Below, piece by piece: positions 9,425 through 18,763 of a DNA stretch of 29,572 bases. Numbering within the stretch: position 1 is the stretch's first letter; the number at the start of each line of letters is the position of its first letter. The DNA is from Lingula anatina (Eukaryota; Brachiopoda; Lingulata; Lingulida; Lingulidae): positions 11,879-41,450 of the forward strand of contig NW_019773837.1 in the NCBI RefSeq assembly GCF_001039355.2, given 5' to 3'. Made by a program: the position numbers and the translations under genes. The notes under the pieces were generated by a model. It worked only from the letters and a program-made list of their open reading frames with translations, had not been told where the DNA came from and ran no database searches.

Positions 9425-10748
9425 AACCACCAATTGGCTGGATGTCAGGGTGATGGTAGTCTGCTTTATTCATGTCTCTGAATGTAGATGTGTGAAATGT
9501 CAGCTCTTTGTTGGCTACAGACAGTTTAGAAAACATGTAGAATTTGAGGTTGGTCCTCATACTTGATTTTAAGAAACTACTCCAAAATGATGTAGCATCA
9601 TATATCTCTCATTTCAGAGAACAGAACATATGCAATAGTTAAGATTGAGATCCAGTTTCAGAAATAAGTCGACAAGTCTGTAATAACTGATAAAAAAAAA
9701 TTGGATATATTCTAAAGGCTACGTAGACAGGTTATTGCACATTGAGGTTGATGGAATCTAGTGCTTAAGAAATATGTCTCTATACATTTGAAATCTGTAA
9801 TGTATACACACAAAGCTGCGTAAGTACTATACTCGGTACAAATGCACGCACATACACAACATACATAAGCACAGACAAAGAGAAGGTTGAGAGAGAAAAT
9901 TTAACTCCTACTGATTTAAAGAAACTAACCAGTATAAATCCATATGCAAGCCACTTTGTAGATAGTTATAATATGAAAAGATCAGAAAAGGTCAGCCTTA
10001 ACTGATGGGTTGATCTGAAAATATTTAAATTGGAAAGCAGTGCTTGCCTTTTACAATTCACACCAACCCAGTACCTGAGATAAACCAGTGAAGTTGAATA
10101 GGTTCTGTAAGTACTGCAAACTTGTGTTCTGTTTACATAACCCTGTATGGGCTAATTTCACTTTGGGCAGCACAGGTGTAGCGGACAAGGCAAACAGAGA
10201 CAAACACTGACAGTCGATTGCAATACACCTCAGCTGCCATTAAATAGCCTTCCTGATGAGAACTGCTTAACTGACTGCTTGATCAGTTCAACTCCTCACT
10301 GCCTCTTGGTGTTTGATTTACAAGGTAGGTTTTATATGGGGAAGGAACAGAGAAAGAAAACAAATGCGCCAAAGTGCTGTTTTTCTTAAGCTCTGTGAGA
10401 TTGTTTGAATGTTAAGTCTGTGGACTGTTAAATACCGAGTTGAAAAGTTCATTTGAATGAACTGTGCTTCACCTAGACCATGTATAATACATTGAAACTT
10501 GGTGCATGCTCATATGTAATTTGATTTCAGCAGCATTGCATAATTTTACTGCCAACTGAAAATTACGATGTGTTAAGTGATTGACATTTTGTCAAAATAC
10601 ATGGAATATAATGTTTCCATTTTTTCTGAAGTCAAAATGTTGTTTTAACCTATTGGTAGATGTTTATATATGTTAGCATAGGCCAGTGAAATGCATAGTC
10701 ACAAAAACATCCGTTAATGTCATGTTTCATTGAGAAAACTGTACCATT

Positions 10749-10811
<63 letters not shown>

Positions 10812-10812
10812 A
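10749..10812. repeat. (TC)n(AC)n microsatellite in copy A
   Basis: About 48 bases of TC repeat with one TTTC interruption, followed by about 16 bases of AC. The homologous site in copy B (12893-12959) is longer and preceded by an extra pyrimidine-rich block. Confidence 0.95.
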
Positions 10813-11187
10813 ACCTTATTTTGCCAATTTTAGTGTAGGTGCATTTGTGAAAGCAAACAAGCAAACAATACAAAAGAAAATAATAAGATGCAACTGATAC
10901 AACCTGCAATATCAAACTTCTCATTCTGCACTAAGCACATACCAGCATTCTATGCAAAATTAATATATATGTACCTGGACATATTCTTCCCCACCAAGTC
11001 AACCGTCATTCACAGAGGAAGCAGCATGTTAGATGTGATTTGATTTACACAGGGAGATATGGTTATTTCTTGATATTTTGGAAAATAAAACGATTAAGGA
11101 TGTTTCCTTAAACAGCGTTTTGTTAGTATTTGTCAAAGGATTTAGAGGGTCAGAGTAGGGGGTTGAGTAGAAAATAAAAAAAAAAAA

Positions 11188-11188
11188 N
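11188..11188. other. single ambiguous base (N) at a duplication edge
   Basis: One N directly after the poly-A end of copy A. A second single N (18538) also falls exactly between two copies of a duplication, so both look like minimum-size gaps placed between overlapping contigs. Confidence 0.8.
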
Positions 11189-11192
11189 CCTA

Positions 11193-11326
11193 ATCTTTTA
11201 ATAGTCTCTCCGCCTCTCACACGCCTCCCCTCATGTCATCCCTGCGGGGGGACAGTCATTAAATCTCGGCTCCATTGGGACGACACATGGGGAGGCGTGT
11301 GAGAGGCGGAGAGACTATTAAAAGAT
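11193..11326. repeat. perfect 38 bp inverted repeat with a 58 bp spacer
   Basis: Arms 11193-11230 and 11289-11326 are perfect reverse complements (ATCTTTTAATAGTCTCTCC at the outer end, CACGCCTCCCC at the inner end). A weaker ATGTC/GACAT continuation follows inward. GC-rich arms in AT-rich surroundings suggest a very young hairpin or TIR element, or a palindromic artefact of cloning or assembly next to the N at 11188. No copy is seen elsewhere in the window. Confidence 0.9.
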
Positions 11327-11408
11327 AAGCCAGTTTTTCTTTCATGTACGTCCGCCATATTTAGTCCCCAGGATCTGTAAAGCCTGGCTCAACTCGTTGT
11401 GAATGCGA

Positions 11409-11509
11409 TCTTTAACTCTTTGAGTCAGGCTGGTGACAAACAGGCAGACAGACAGACAGACAAACAGACAGACCAATGGCGGTGAAAACAGAACTTCCTT
11501 GGCGGAGGT
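11409..11509 (+). mobile_element. right-end fragment of the CCTCCGCC repeat family (copy B)
   Basis: Duplicated counterpart of 9327-9424, with a slightly longer GACA repeat and the same CTTCCTTGGCGGAGGTAATAA terminus. Confidence 0.55.
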
Positions 11510-12892
11510 AATAACCACCAATTGGTTAGTTCTCAGGGTGTCACGGTGATGGTAGTCTGCTTTATTGGTGTCTCTGAATATAGACGTGTGAAAATGTCAG
11601 CACTGTCTTGGCTACAGACAGTTTAGAATACATACATGTAGAATTTGAGGTTGGTCTTCATACTTGATTTTAAGAAACTACTCCAAAATGATGTAGGATC
11701 ATATATGCCTCATTCATAGCTTTCAGAGAACAGAACATATGTAATAGTTAAGATTGAGATCCAGTTTCAGAAATAAGTCAACAAATCTGTAATCACTGAT
11801 AAAAAATTTGGATATATTCTAAAAGCTGATTAGGCCACATAGACAGGTTATTGCACATTGAGGTTGATGGAATCTAGTGCTTAAGAAATATGTCTCTATA
11901 CACTTGAAATCTGTAATGTATACACAAAGCTGCGTAAGTACTCGGTACTCATGCACGCACACACACAACACACACAAGCACAGACAGAGAGAAGGTCGAG
12001 AGAGAAAATTTAACTCCTACTGATTTAAAGAAACTAACCGGTATAAATCCATATGCAAGCCACTTTGTAGATAGTTATAATATGAAAAGATCAGAAAAGG
12101 TCAGCCTTAACTGATGGGTTGATCTGAAAATATTTAAATTGGAAAGCAGTGCTTGCCTTTTACAATTCACACCAACCCAGTACCTGAGATAAACCAGTGA
12201 AGTTGAATAGGTTCTGTAAGTACTGCAAACTAGTGTTCTGTTTACATAACCCTGTATGGGCTAATTTCACTTTGGGCAGCACAGGTGTAGCGGACAAGGC
12301 AAACAGAGACAAACGCTGACAGTCGATTGCAATACACCTCAGCTGCCATTAAATAGCCTTCCTGATGAGAACTGCTTAACTGACTGCTTGATCAGTTCAA
12401 CTGCTCAATGCCTCTTGGTGTTTGATTTACAAGGTAGGTTTTATATGGGGAAGGAACAGAGAAAGAAAACAAATGCACAAAAGTGCTGTTTTTCTTAAGC
12501 TCTGTGAGATTGTTTGAATGTTAAGTCTGTGGACTGTTAAATACCGAGTTGAAAAGTTCATTTGAGTGAACTGTGCTTCACCTAGACCATGTATAATACA
12601 TTGAAACTTGGTGCATGCTCATATGTAATTTGATTTCAGCAGCATTGCATAATTTGACTGCCAACTGAAAATTACGGATGTGTTAAGTGATTGACATTTT
12701 GTCAAAATACTTGGAATATAATGTTTCCATTTTTTTCTGAAGTCAAAATGTTGTTTTAACCTATTGGTGGATGTTTATATATTTTAGCATAGGCCAGCGA
12801 AATGCATAGTCACAAAAACATCCTTTAATGTCATGTTTCATTGAGAAAACTGTACCATTTGTTCTCCCTCTCTTCCTTTCACTCTTTCCATT

Positions 12893-12910
12893 TCTCTCTC
12901 TCTCTTTCTT

Positions 12911-12959
<49 letters not shown>
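12893..12959. repeat. (TC)n(AC)n microsatellite in copy B
   Basis: TC run with TTTC interruptions, then about 24 bases of AC. It is the allelic or duplicated counterpart of 10749-10812. Confidence 0.95.
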
Positions 12960-13336
12960 AACCCTATTTTGCCAATTTTAGTGTAGGTTCATTTGTGAAA
13001 GCAAACAAGCAAACAATACAAAAGAAAATAATAAGATGCAACTGATACAACCTGCAATATCAAACTTCTCATTCTGCACTAAGCACATACCAGCATTCTA
13101 TGCAAAATTAATATATATGTACCTGGACATATTCTTCCCCACCAAGTCAACCGTCATTCACAGAGGAAGCAGCATGTTAGATGTGATTTGATTTACACAG
13201 GGAGATATGGTTATTTCTTGATATTTTGGAAAATAAAACGATTAAGGATGTTTCCTTAAACAGCGTTTTGTTAGTATTTGTCAAAGGATTTAGAGGGTCA
13301 GAGTAGGGGGTTGAGTAGAAATTAAAAAAAAAAAAA

Positions 13337-14824
13337 TTTGAGTGTGACTAAGTAAGATTGCAGATCTACAAATCCTTTAAAGGTGAAATATTGGAATTTG
13401 CAAGAATTTTTAGATGATGGTACAATGACTCCATCTTTTTAATGCGGAAAATTGTGAATTTTACAGGTACTTTATTTTTTAAGTCATAAATTCTTAAAAT
13501 TAAATTTTACATTAATATTGACTGGCCACTGAAAATCAGTCTAAGCACCACAAAAATGCTTCACAGAAGTATATTTTAATGACTCTAAAATCATGTTTCC
13601 AAAAATGTGATAATTTTTTTCTCAAATGGAAAGATCAGGTAATTACCATAATCGTGGTCTTTGTAAATATTTTCCAAAATTTTGAATTCCAATACTTTCC
13701 TAAAGTCATGCATGGTTTTTTGGTCTGTATAAGTTATGGAAAAGAGTATAATAATGAAATGACTCATCTTGTAGGCAATTTACACTTTCTTATTCTTCTA
13801 AAACCATCACGTTCAATCTTTTTTCTTCAAGTAAGCTATGATGCAAACAAAGGTATTAAAATGACTCATACTTTTATTAGTTTGTACCCCATTGGCCAAG
13901 TATTTTGAGTAAGTTTGCTTAACAAAAAATGTAGGAAGAAGGTGCCTGGGAAAGGTAATTTTGAATATTTATTGTGGGTGAAAAAGATCTGAAACATGGA
14001 GAATACTGTTGGAATTCTGCTTCCAAAGAATCTAAATGAAAGCGATCAGCAGCCAAATGCTTATACTTCTCGTAACTCTGGCATTCTGTGATGTGAAACT
14101 TAGTTCGAACTAGTGAAGATTCTAGTTAGGCAAGTAAGGCAGTGTTCATGTTAATTTCAGCTATTATAAAAGGAAAAAATCTTTTAAAAATAAAATTTGT
14201 CTGAGATAACTGTTATTAATTCAAGCTATAAAATTTAGAGTTATACTGAGACTGCTGATTGTGTGTTTTAATCTTTTCTGTGTACAATTTTTTCTGTCAG
14301 TACTGCATATATAGGCATAATCATAGCATATGAATTATCAATTGTTATCATGTATTAAGAATTCTGTAATATTTGCTACCTTGTGAACAATGCAAGTATC
14401 TGTATACATACTAGTATATAGAATGTTGTTATAGAAATTACATAACAGTTTGCTCTATTTGTCAAAACATCCACACTGTGGTGTCCTTTATCCACGTAGA
14501 ACAAGAAATTTCCAGTGACTGGGAGTGGTGGAGATGGGGTCTCTAACAGTAGACATCTGGATAGATACCTGGACAGTTAACAAGAAAGCTTCTGAATGTT
14601 TAGTGAGCATGTGAAGGGTTTCCAGCTCTCTCCTTGACACTTGTTCTTTATCTGTATTTTTTCTTGGGATTCCCCTTGTTTTCTAGTATGTGTTTTTATT
14701 AAAAATGTGAAATCAACAAATCTGTGCATTCTGAGCATTTTGATTTGACAAATTCATCATAAGAAAGATGTAATCATTTCAATTGATTGTGTTGAAAATA
14801 ACACAGATTTTCTTCTATTTACAG
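13337..14824 (+). other. AT-rich intron upstream of the cyclase exon
   Basis: AT-rich sequence without recognisable genes or repeats. A 109-codon open frame at 13579-13908 has an AT-driven Phe/Ile/Lys/Asn composition and no family resemblance, so it is treated as chance. The stretch ends in a good acceptor: a pyrimidine-rich TTTTCTTCTATTTACAG with AG at 14823-14824. Confidence 0.6.
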
Positions 14825-14886
14825 GAAATAATGTCCTCCTGTAAAACGCTACAAAGTTGAACGAACATTAGGAAAATACAAACAAA
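14825..14886 (+). promoter_or_regulatory. 5'UTR part of the cyclase exon with a short uORF
   Basis: It begins after the acceptor AG at 14823-14824. It contains an upstream ATG at 14831 that opens a 9-residue uORF (MSSCKTLQS) ending with TGA at 14858-14860, 26 nt before the main ATG. The uATG has A at -3 but T at +4, so it is of moderate strength. An in-frame TAG at 14869-14871 precedes the main start. If the acceptor is used as proposed, the uORF is in the mRNA and could reduce main-frame translation. Confidence 0.6.
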
Positions 14887-16321
14887 ATGGCTGCCAGTGA
14901 AGATAAGGACAATAACGGGATGGGGGCCCGCTATGATTCTGGCACAGAAGAGGTTAAATTTGATGTTGAATCACCAGCTCGGAATAGATATAAGGGAACC
15001 CTCCTAAGTGAGAGACGTCGTAGTCGTTTTCCAGTACTCTTCGAGCGAGCATCCCATTCTTGGTGGAATCCACGTTTTGACTCAGAAGTTCTGGAGGAGC
15101 AGGTTGCAAAAAGCTCGTTTCCACAAACTCGCATTCGGTTCCAGTATGCCTGCTTCTACATCATTGCATCTTGCGCTGCCTGGAGTATCTTCTTTGCAGC
15201 TAGAGCTGAAGCAAACTGGGTTCCTTTTGTAGTGGGAACATTATCACTACTCCTAATAACTGTGCTGGTTTTGATCTTCAGCTATACCAGGTATTATCAG
15301 CGTTTTTGCCTGCCAGTGTCTATATTTATGTCTCTCCTGCTGGTGGCACTGACTCTGGCCAAATTTCAGAACCCCCAGAATGAAACGAATATGTCCGATG
15401 TAGGATCTTTCGCGGGGGTCATTGAAATCTTACTGATGATGTACACGGTGATCCCAATGCCCTTGTTTGTGTGTGTCATCATTGGAGTTTTGTTTTCCAT
15501 CTTGTACGAAGTTCTGCTCAAGATTGTCACTGGTGACGATGAGGAACTGGATTCAGCTGCGCTGATTGTTGGGAAAGTTCTGCTTCATTTTTGTATCCAC
15601 ATCATTGGACTTCACATCTTTATCATGTCTCAGGTGAGAAAGCGAAGCACTTTTTGGAAAGTAGGCCAATCCATCATGGCGAAGCGAGACCTCGAGATTG
15701 AAAAGCAGTTGAAGGAAAAGATGATCAACTCCTTAATGCCAGAGACAATTGCCAAGGAGGTGGTGCAGTCGAGAGTGGATGGTAACTCTGATTTTCAGCG
15801 GATAATCTTTCGTCCATTCACTATGCACCAGATGAAGTCTGTCAGCATCCTCTTTGCGGACATAGTGGGTTTTACCAAAATGAGCTCCAACAAAACTGCT
15901 GAGAAACTGGTGTCTTTGCTGAATAATCTCTTTGGGCGCTTTGATAAAATCTGCTTCAAGACAGGATGCGAGAAGATTTGCACTCTTGGCGATTGCTACT
16001 ACTGTGTGTCCGGATGCCCAACGCCGCGTCCTGACCATGCGAAGTGCTGCATAGAGATGGGCTTGGGGATGATCAAAGCCATAAAAGAATTCGACGAGGA
16101 ACACAACGAGGAAGTGAACATGCGTGTTGGCGTGCACACAGGCAAAGTTTTGTGTGGAGTTGTTGGGACGAGCCGCTTCAAATTTGACGTCATGTCAAAT
16201 GACGTGGACCTGGCCAATGTCATGGAGTCGACAGGGGAGCCTGGCAGAGTTCATATCTCCGCTGAGACATTGGAATATCTCAAGGACCTGTATGAGGTGA
16301 CAGAGGGCAAGGAAGAGAAAG
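14887..16321 (+). CDS. ADCY9: Adenylyl cyclase type 9-like, N-terminal exon (partial CDS)
   Basis: Membrane adenylyl cyclase, making cAMP from ATP under G-protein control. The start is the first ATG after an in-frame TAG, with A at -3 and G at +4. Residues 1-83 are cytoplasmic and include LFERASHSWWNPRFDS, the ADCY9-type signature. Six hydrophobic spans lie at about 84-106, 111-133, 139-159, 174-192, 193-211 and 228-248. Two N-glycosylation sequons (N165, N168) fall in the outer loop 3-4. A signalling helix follows at 249-294 (QVRKRSTFWKVGQSIM). The C1a catalytic domain starts at about 313 and keeps metal-binding Asp325 (FADIVGFT) and Asp369 (LGDCYYC) and the catalytic-site Arg413 (MRVGVHTG). 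An oddity is FDVMSNDV, where the family has FDVWSNDV. The exon ends at 16321 in AAG|GTAAGC, a phase-1 donor after 478 codons; the open frame beyond it (to 16338) is intron. The end of C1a, C1b, the second membrane block and C2 are missing from the window. The ADCY9 assignment rests on the N-terminal signature and C1a, since C2 is not visible. Confidence 0.95.
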
Positions 16322-16720
16322 GTAAGCAATATGCATGAAAGGATGTGGGTGTAGGAAAGTGAATGGATTAAATACATTATTTTTCACAGATAGCTATTTA
16401 CTGTACATGTCAATACCACAAAAATGACATGTAATAATACTTGTTTACAAATTAGTTACTGTAAAACATTGGCTCATCAACTAAGTTGGTGTGATATAGA
16501 AAAGATTGGGAAGAATAAATGATAGCATGGGGGTTGATTTGACAGAATGAGTCTGATGAAGCACCAGTCTCTTAAAAATGGACTGTGGAAAACTAAAATT
16601 TTGCAGCAAAAGGATAAAAGGAGAGTGGACATGAAAATACATATTGCCCTGCATTCTAAACCATTTCATAAAGTTTGAATTCAGATGTAAAAAATTACCT
16701 GTATCTATCTATCTGTCTAA

Positions 16721-16762
<42 letters not shown>

Positions 16763-17446
16763 GTGTATAAGCAAAAAATGTAAATATTTTATTTGAAAAT
16801 GACTCATTTCATACCAAATCACCTGCATGAGAGAAAAACAGGTGGGAACACATCAATTATGTATAATGAGCTGTTAATTTCAGCTCTCTGGTTGACTATA
16901 TTTAAGTTTTAATTTCACTTTGCTGCCAAAACATTCAACTTAAGAGTTCCTTCATGGAGCTATGGTTCAAAAAAGGTAATTAAAAAAAAATAAACGCACA
17001 AGATTTTTTCTCCACTTTCAACATTTTTCTTCTACTTACCAACCATCTCTCTGTTGAGGTCCAAATTTCAAAATCCAGAAATCCCTTGTAAATTAACATT
17101 TTAAATAGGATATATTTTCCTCTGTTTGGCTCAAGCCAATTTCACAGTTACTATTGCATGCATATCTTGCATTTTCACTTTGCATAAAAATGCAATTGTT
17201 TGATCACGGGATCATTGTAATCCCATTGCCGTTTGTCAATAAAAGCACCTTCGAACACAAGTTCAGACTTTGAAATGAAAAGAAGAAAAATTGATGTATT
17301 ATAAATTAAAGAGTACCCTGTATTCTGCTCCCTAGGTGAATATTTACTGTTTATTATTATTATTTTTCCATAATTTTCCAAGAAGCATTGAAATCTTAAT
17401 TGCAATATTCTTTGGATTTGAAAAACAAATTTAATCTCTTGGAGAT
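16322..17446 (+). other. start of the intron after the cyclase exon
   Basis: The donor is GTAAGC at 16322. The sequence is AT-rich, with a TATC microsatellite at 16702-16763 and an (ATT)n patch near 17350. No second cyclase exon is recognised: nothing encodes the expected end of C1a. Confidence 0.65.
16702..16763. repeat. (TATC)n microsatellite
   Basis: About 15 tetranucleotide units with CTGT and CTAA interruptions near the left end. Confidence 0.95.
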
Positions 17447-17678
17447 TTAGGGTGCTTTCCCAGAGATTTAGATCGATCTAGAGATTAAGATTTAAATCGA
17501 CCTAACTCCCTGGGGGTTCACGCTAAATTGCAGTCAGCCGAGCGGGCACCATAGTTAATTACCCCCTTACAGCTTTCAGTAGGCGGGACAGACGCTTAAG
17601 CCGGCCAAGCTGACAGTAATCTAGTGAGACTCCCCACGGGGATAGATCGATCTAAAAATCTATGGAAATGGGGTGTTA
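17447..17678 (-). mobile_element. 220 bp foldback MITE, copy 2 (most complete, TTA on both sides)
   Basis: The core 17450-17675 (226 bp) is flanked by TTA at 17447-17449 and 17676-17678, the TWA-type target duplication known for PIF/Harbinger elements. The ends are GGGTGCTTTCCCAGAGATTTAG and, inverted from the right, CACCCCATTTCCATAGATTTTTAG. The inverted similarity continues inward through AGATCGAYCTA, the CCC.TGGGG box, a TCACGCTAAATT/TCACTAGATT box and GTCAGC, so almost the whole element is one imperfect palindrome with arms of about 100 bp. It is inverted relative to copies 1 and 3 and has no coding capacity. Confidence 0.82.
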
Positions 17679-17782
17679 TTTTTGCCATGTTGGCAGTAGG
17701 TAATAATTATGAAACGGATTAGATACTGGTGTCAAGATGGAGGCAAAATATACCTGCTTATTTCTTTTTAATTATATCATGT

Positions 17783-17886
17783 ACTAACACCTCAACTAGA
17801 CATTAACTTCTCAGAGGAAGACTTATAAGACAAAGGTGAAACATTTACCTTCCTCTGAGAAGTTAATTTCTAGATGAGGTGTTAGT
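17783..17886. repeat. hairpin with 38 bp arms and 28 nt loop
   Basis: Arms 17783-17820 and 17849-17886 are reverse complements at 36 of 38 positions (ACTAACACCTC at the outer end, CTTCTCAGAGGAAG at the inner end). The two mismatches are internal. A transcript would fold into a single long stem with a small loop, the size of a microRNA precursor, and it lies in the transcribed orientation of the cyclase intron. A tiny MITE is the main alternative. Confidence 0.85.
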
Positions 17887-18312
17887 GCACGCTTTTCTAT
17901 AGGAAAACTATTGAAGTCTAGGTGTAAATAATGCTTGAAGGTGATAAAACATTCCAAATGAATGAAAGTAAGTTTTCTTTACGTATACGAAAAATTAGAG
18001 GAAACATAAGGCCCCTCAGCTATCTGGACATTTTTGTTCACAAAATGTATATGCTTTAATTTTATGTGTATATATTGTGTTTTATTGAAAATTGTTTTTT
18101 TTTTGAACCAGGTTCTTTGTGCACAAATTCATAAAAGGGAAAATACCTCTTGAGACACACTATTTATAACTAGTGATATGAGATATTCTTGTATTACCTG
18201 GTCACATTTTTAGGTACCAAAGTTTCAGATATGACAGAAAACCCCCATTTGGATAGTTCATAGCAAAAAAGTTTTAAGTAAAAAATTCCCATGAGTCTGT
18301 ACAAAGAGAAGA
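17887..18312. other. intron stretch, nothing recognised
   Basis: AT-rich unique sequence between the hairpin and the 225 bp duplication, with no coding or repeat signal. Confidence 0.5.
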
Positions 18313-18763
18313 GTTATCATTCACTGTTAATAGATAGCTGATTACATTAGTCTTTGGGATATGCACCCATGAATTTTAATGTAGATTGTTGTCTGGGCTT
18401 ATCTGTGTAGTGCACAATCCTCAGTAATAAAACTTGAGGTTTTGCAGTCTTTGCCATTTAAATCCTTTCCAGCCTCACTGGTCAGTTAGACCAGTGCACT
18501 TTGAAAACTGTACGTACAAACCCAAAGATGAAATCTGNGTTATCATTCACTGTTAATAGATAGCTGATTACATTAGTCTTTGGGATATGCACCCATGAAT
18601 TTTAATGTAGATTGTTGTCTGGGCTTATCTGTGTAGTGCACAATCCTCAGTAATAAAACTTGAGGTTTTGCAGTCTTTGCCATTTAAATCCTTTCCAGCC
18701 TCACTGGTCAGTTAGACCTGTGCACTTTGAAAACTGTACGTACAAACCCAAAGATGAAATCTG
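18313..18763. repeat. 225 bp duplication split by a single N (probable assembly artefact)
   Basis: Copy 1 (18313-18537) and copy 2 (18539-18763) are both 225 bp long. By eye they differ at one base (TTAGACCAGTG versus TTAGACCTGTG). The single N at 18538 is exactly the boundary. This is the pattern left when two contig ends that overlap are placed side by side with a minimum gap instead of being merged. Confidence 0.95.

Larger units (their letters stand above)
9327..11187. repeat. tandem duplication, copy A (probably one haplotype)
   Basis: This 1.86 kb segment matches 11409-13336 from TCTTTAACTCTTTGAGTCAGG to the GGTTGAGTAGAAA..poly-A end. The copies differ by scattered substitutions and small indels, and the TC/AC microsatellite differs in length. 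It stops in a poly-A run directly before the single N at 11188. No coding sequence is seen. The edge at an N and the allele-like divergence favour two haplotypes laid end to end over a true duplication. Confidence 0.85.
11409..13336. repeat. tandem duplication, copy B (probably the other haplotype)
   Basis: The 1.93 kb counterpart of 9327-11187. It is longer mainly because of an added pyrimidine-rich block and longer TC/AC run (12860-12959). Unlike copy A it continues past the poly-A run into unique sequence (TTTGAGTGTGAC at 13337), as expected if this contig is the one that truly joins the cyclase exon downstream. Confidence 0.85.

Noticed and set aside
13579-13908. 109-codon open frame before the cyclase exon
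   Set aside because: AT-driven composition, no known motif, no conserved start context.
15733-16137. 134-codon minus-strand open frame within the cyclase exon
   Set aside because: It is antisense to the conserved catalytic domain; the plus-strand frame explains the sequence.
16322-16338. Continuation of the cyclase frame to a TGA at 16336-16338
   Set aside because: AAG|GTAAGC is a near-perfect donor and the protein would end in the middle of C1a, so these codons are intron.
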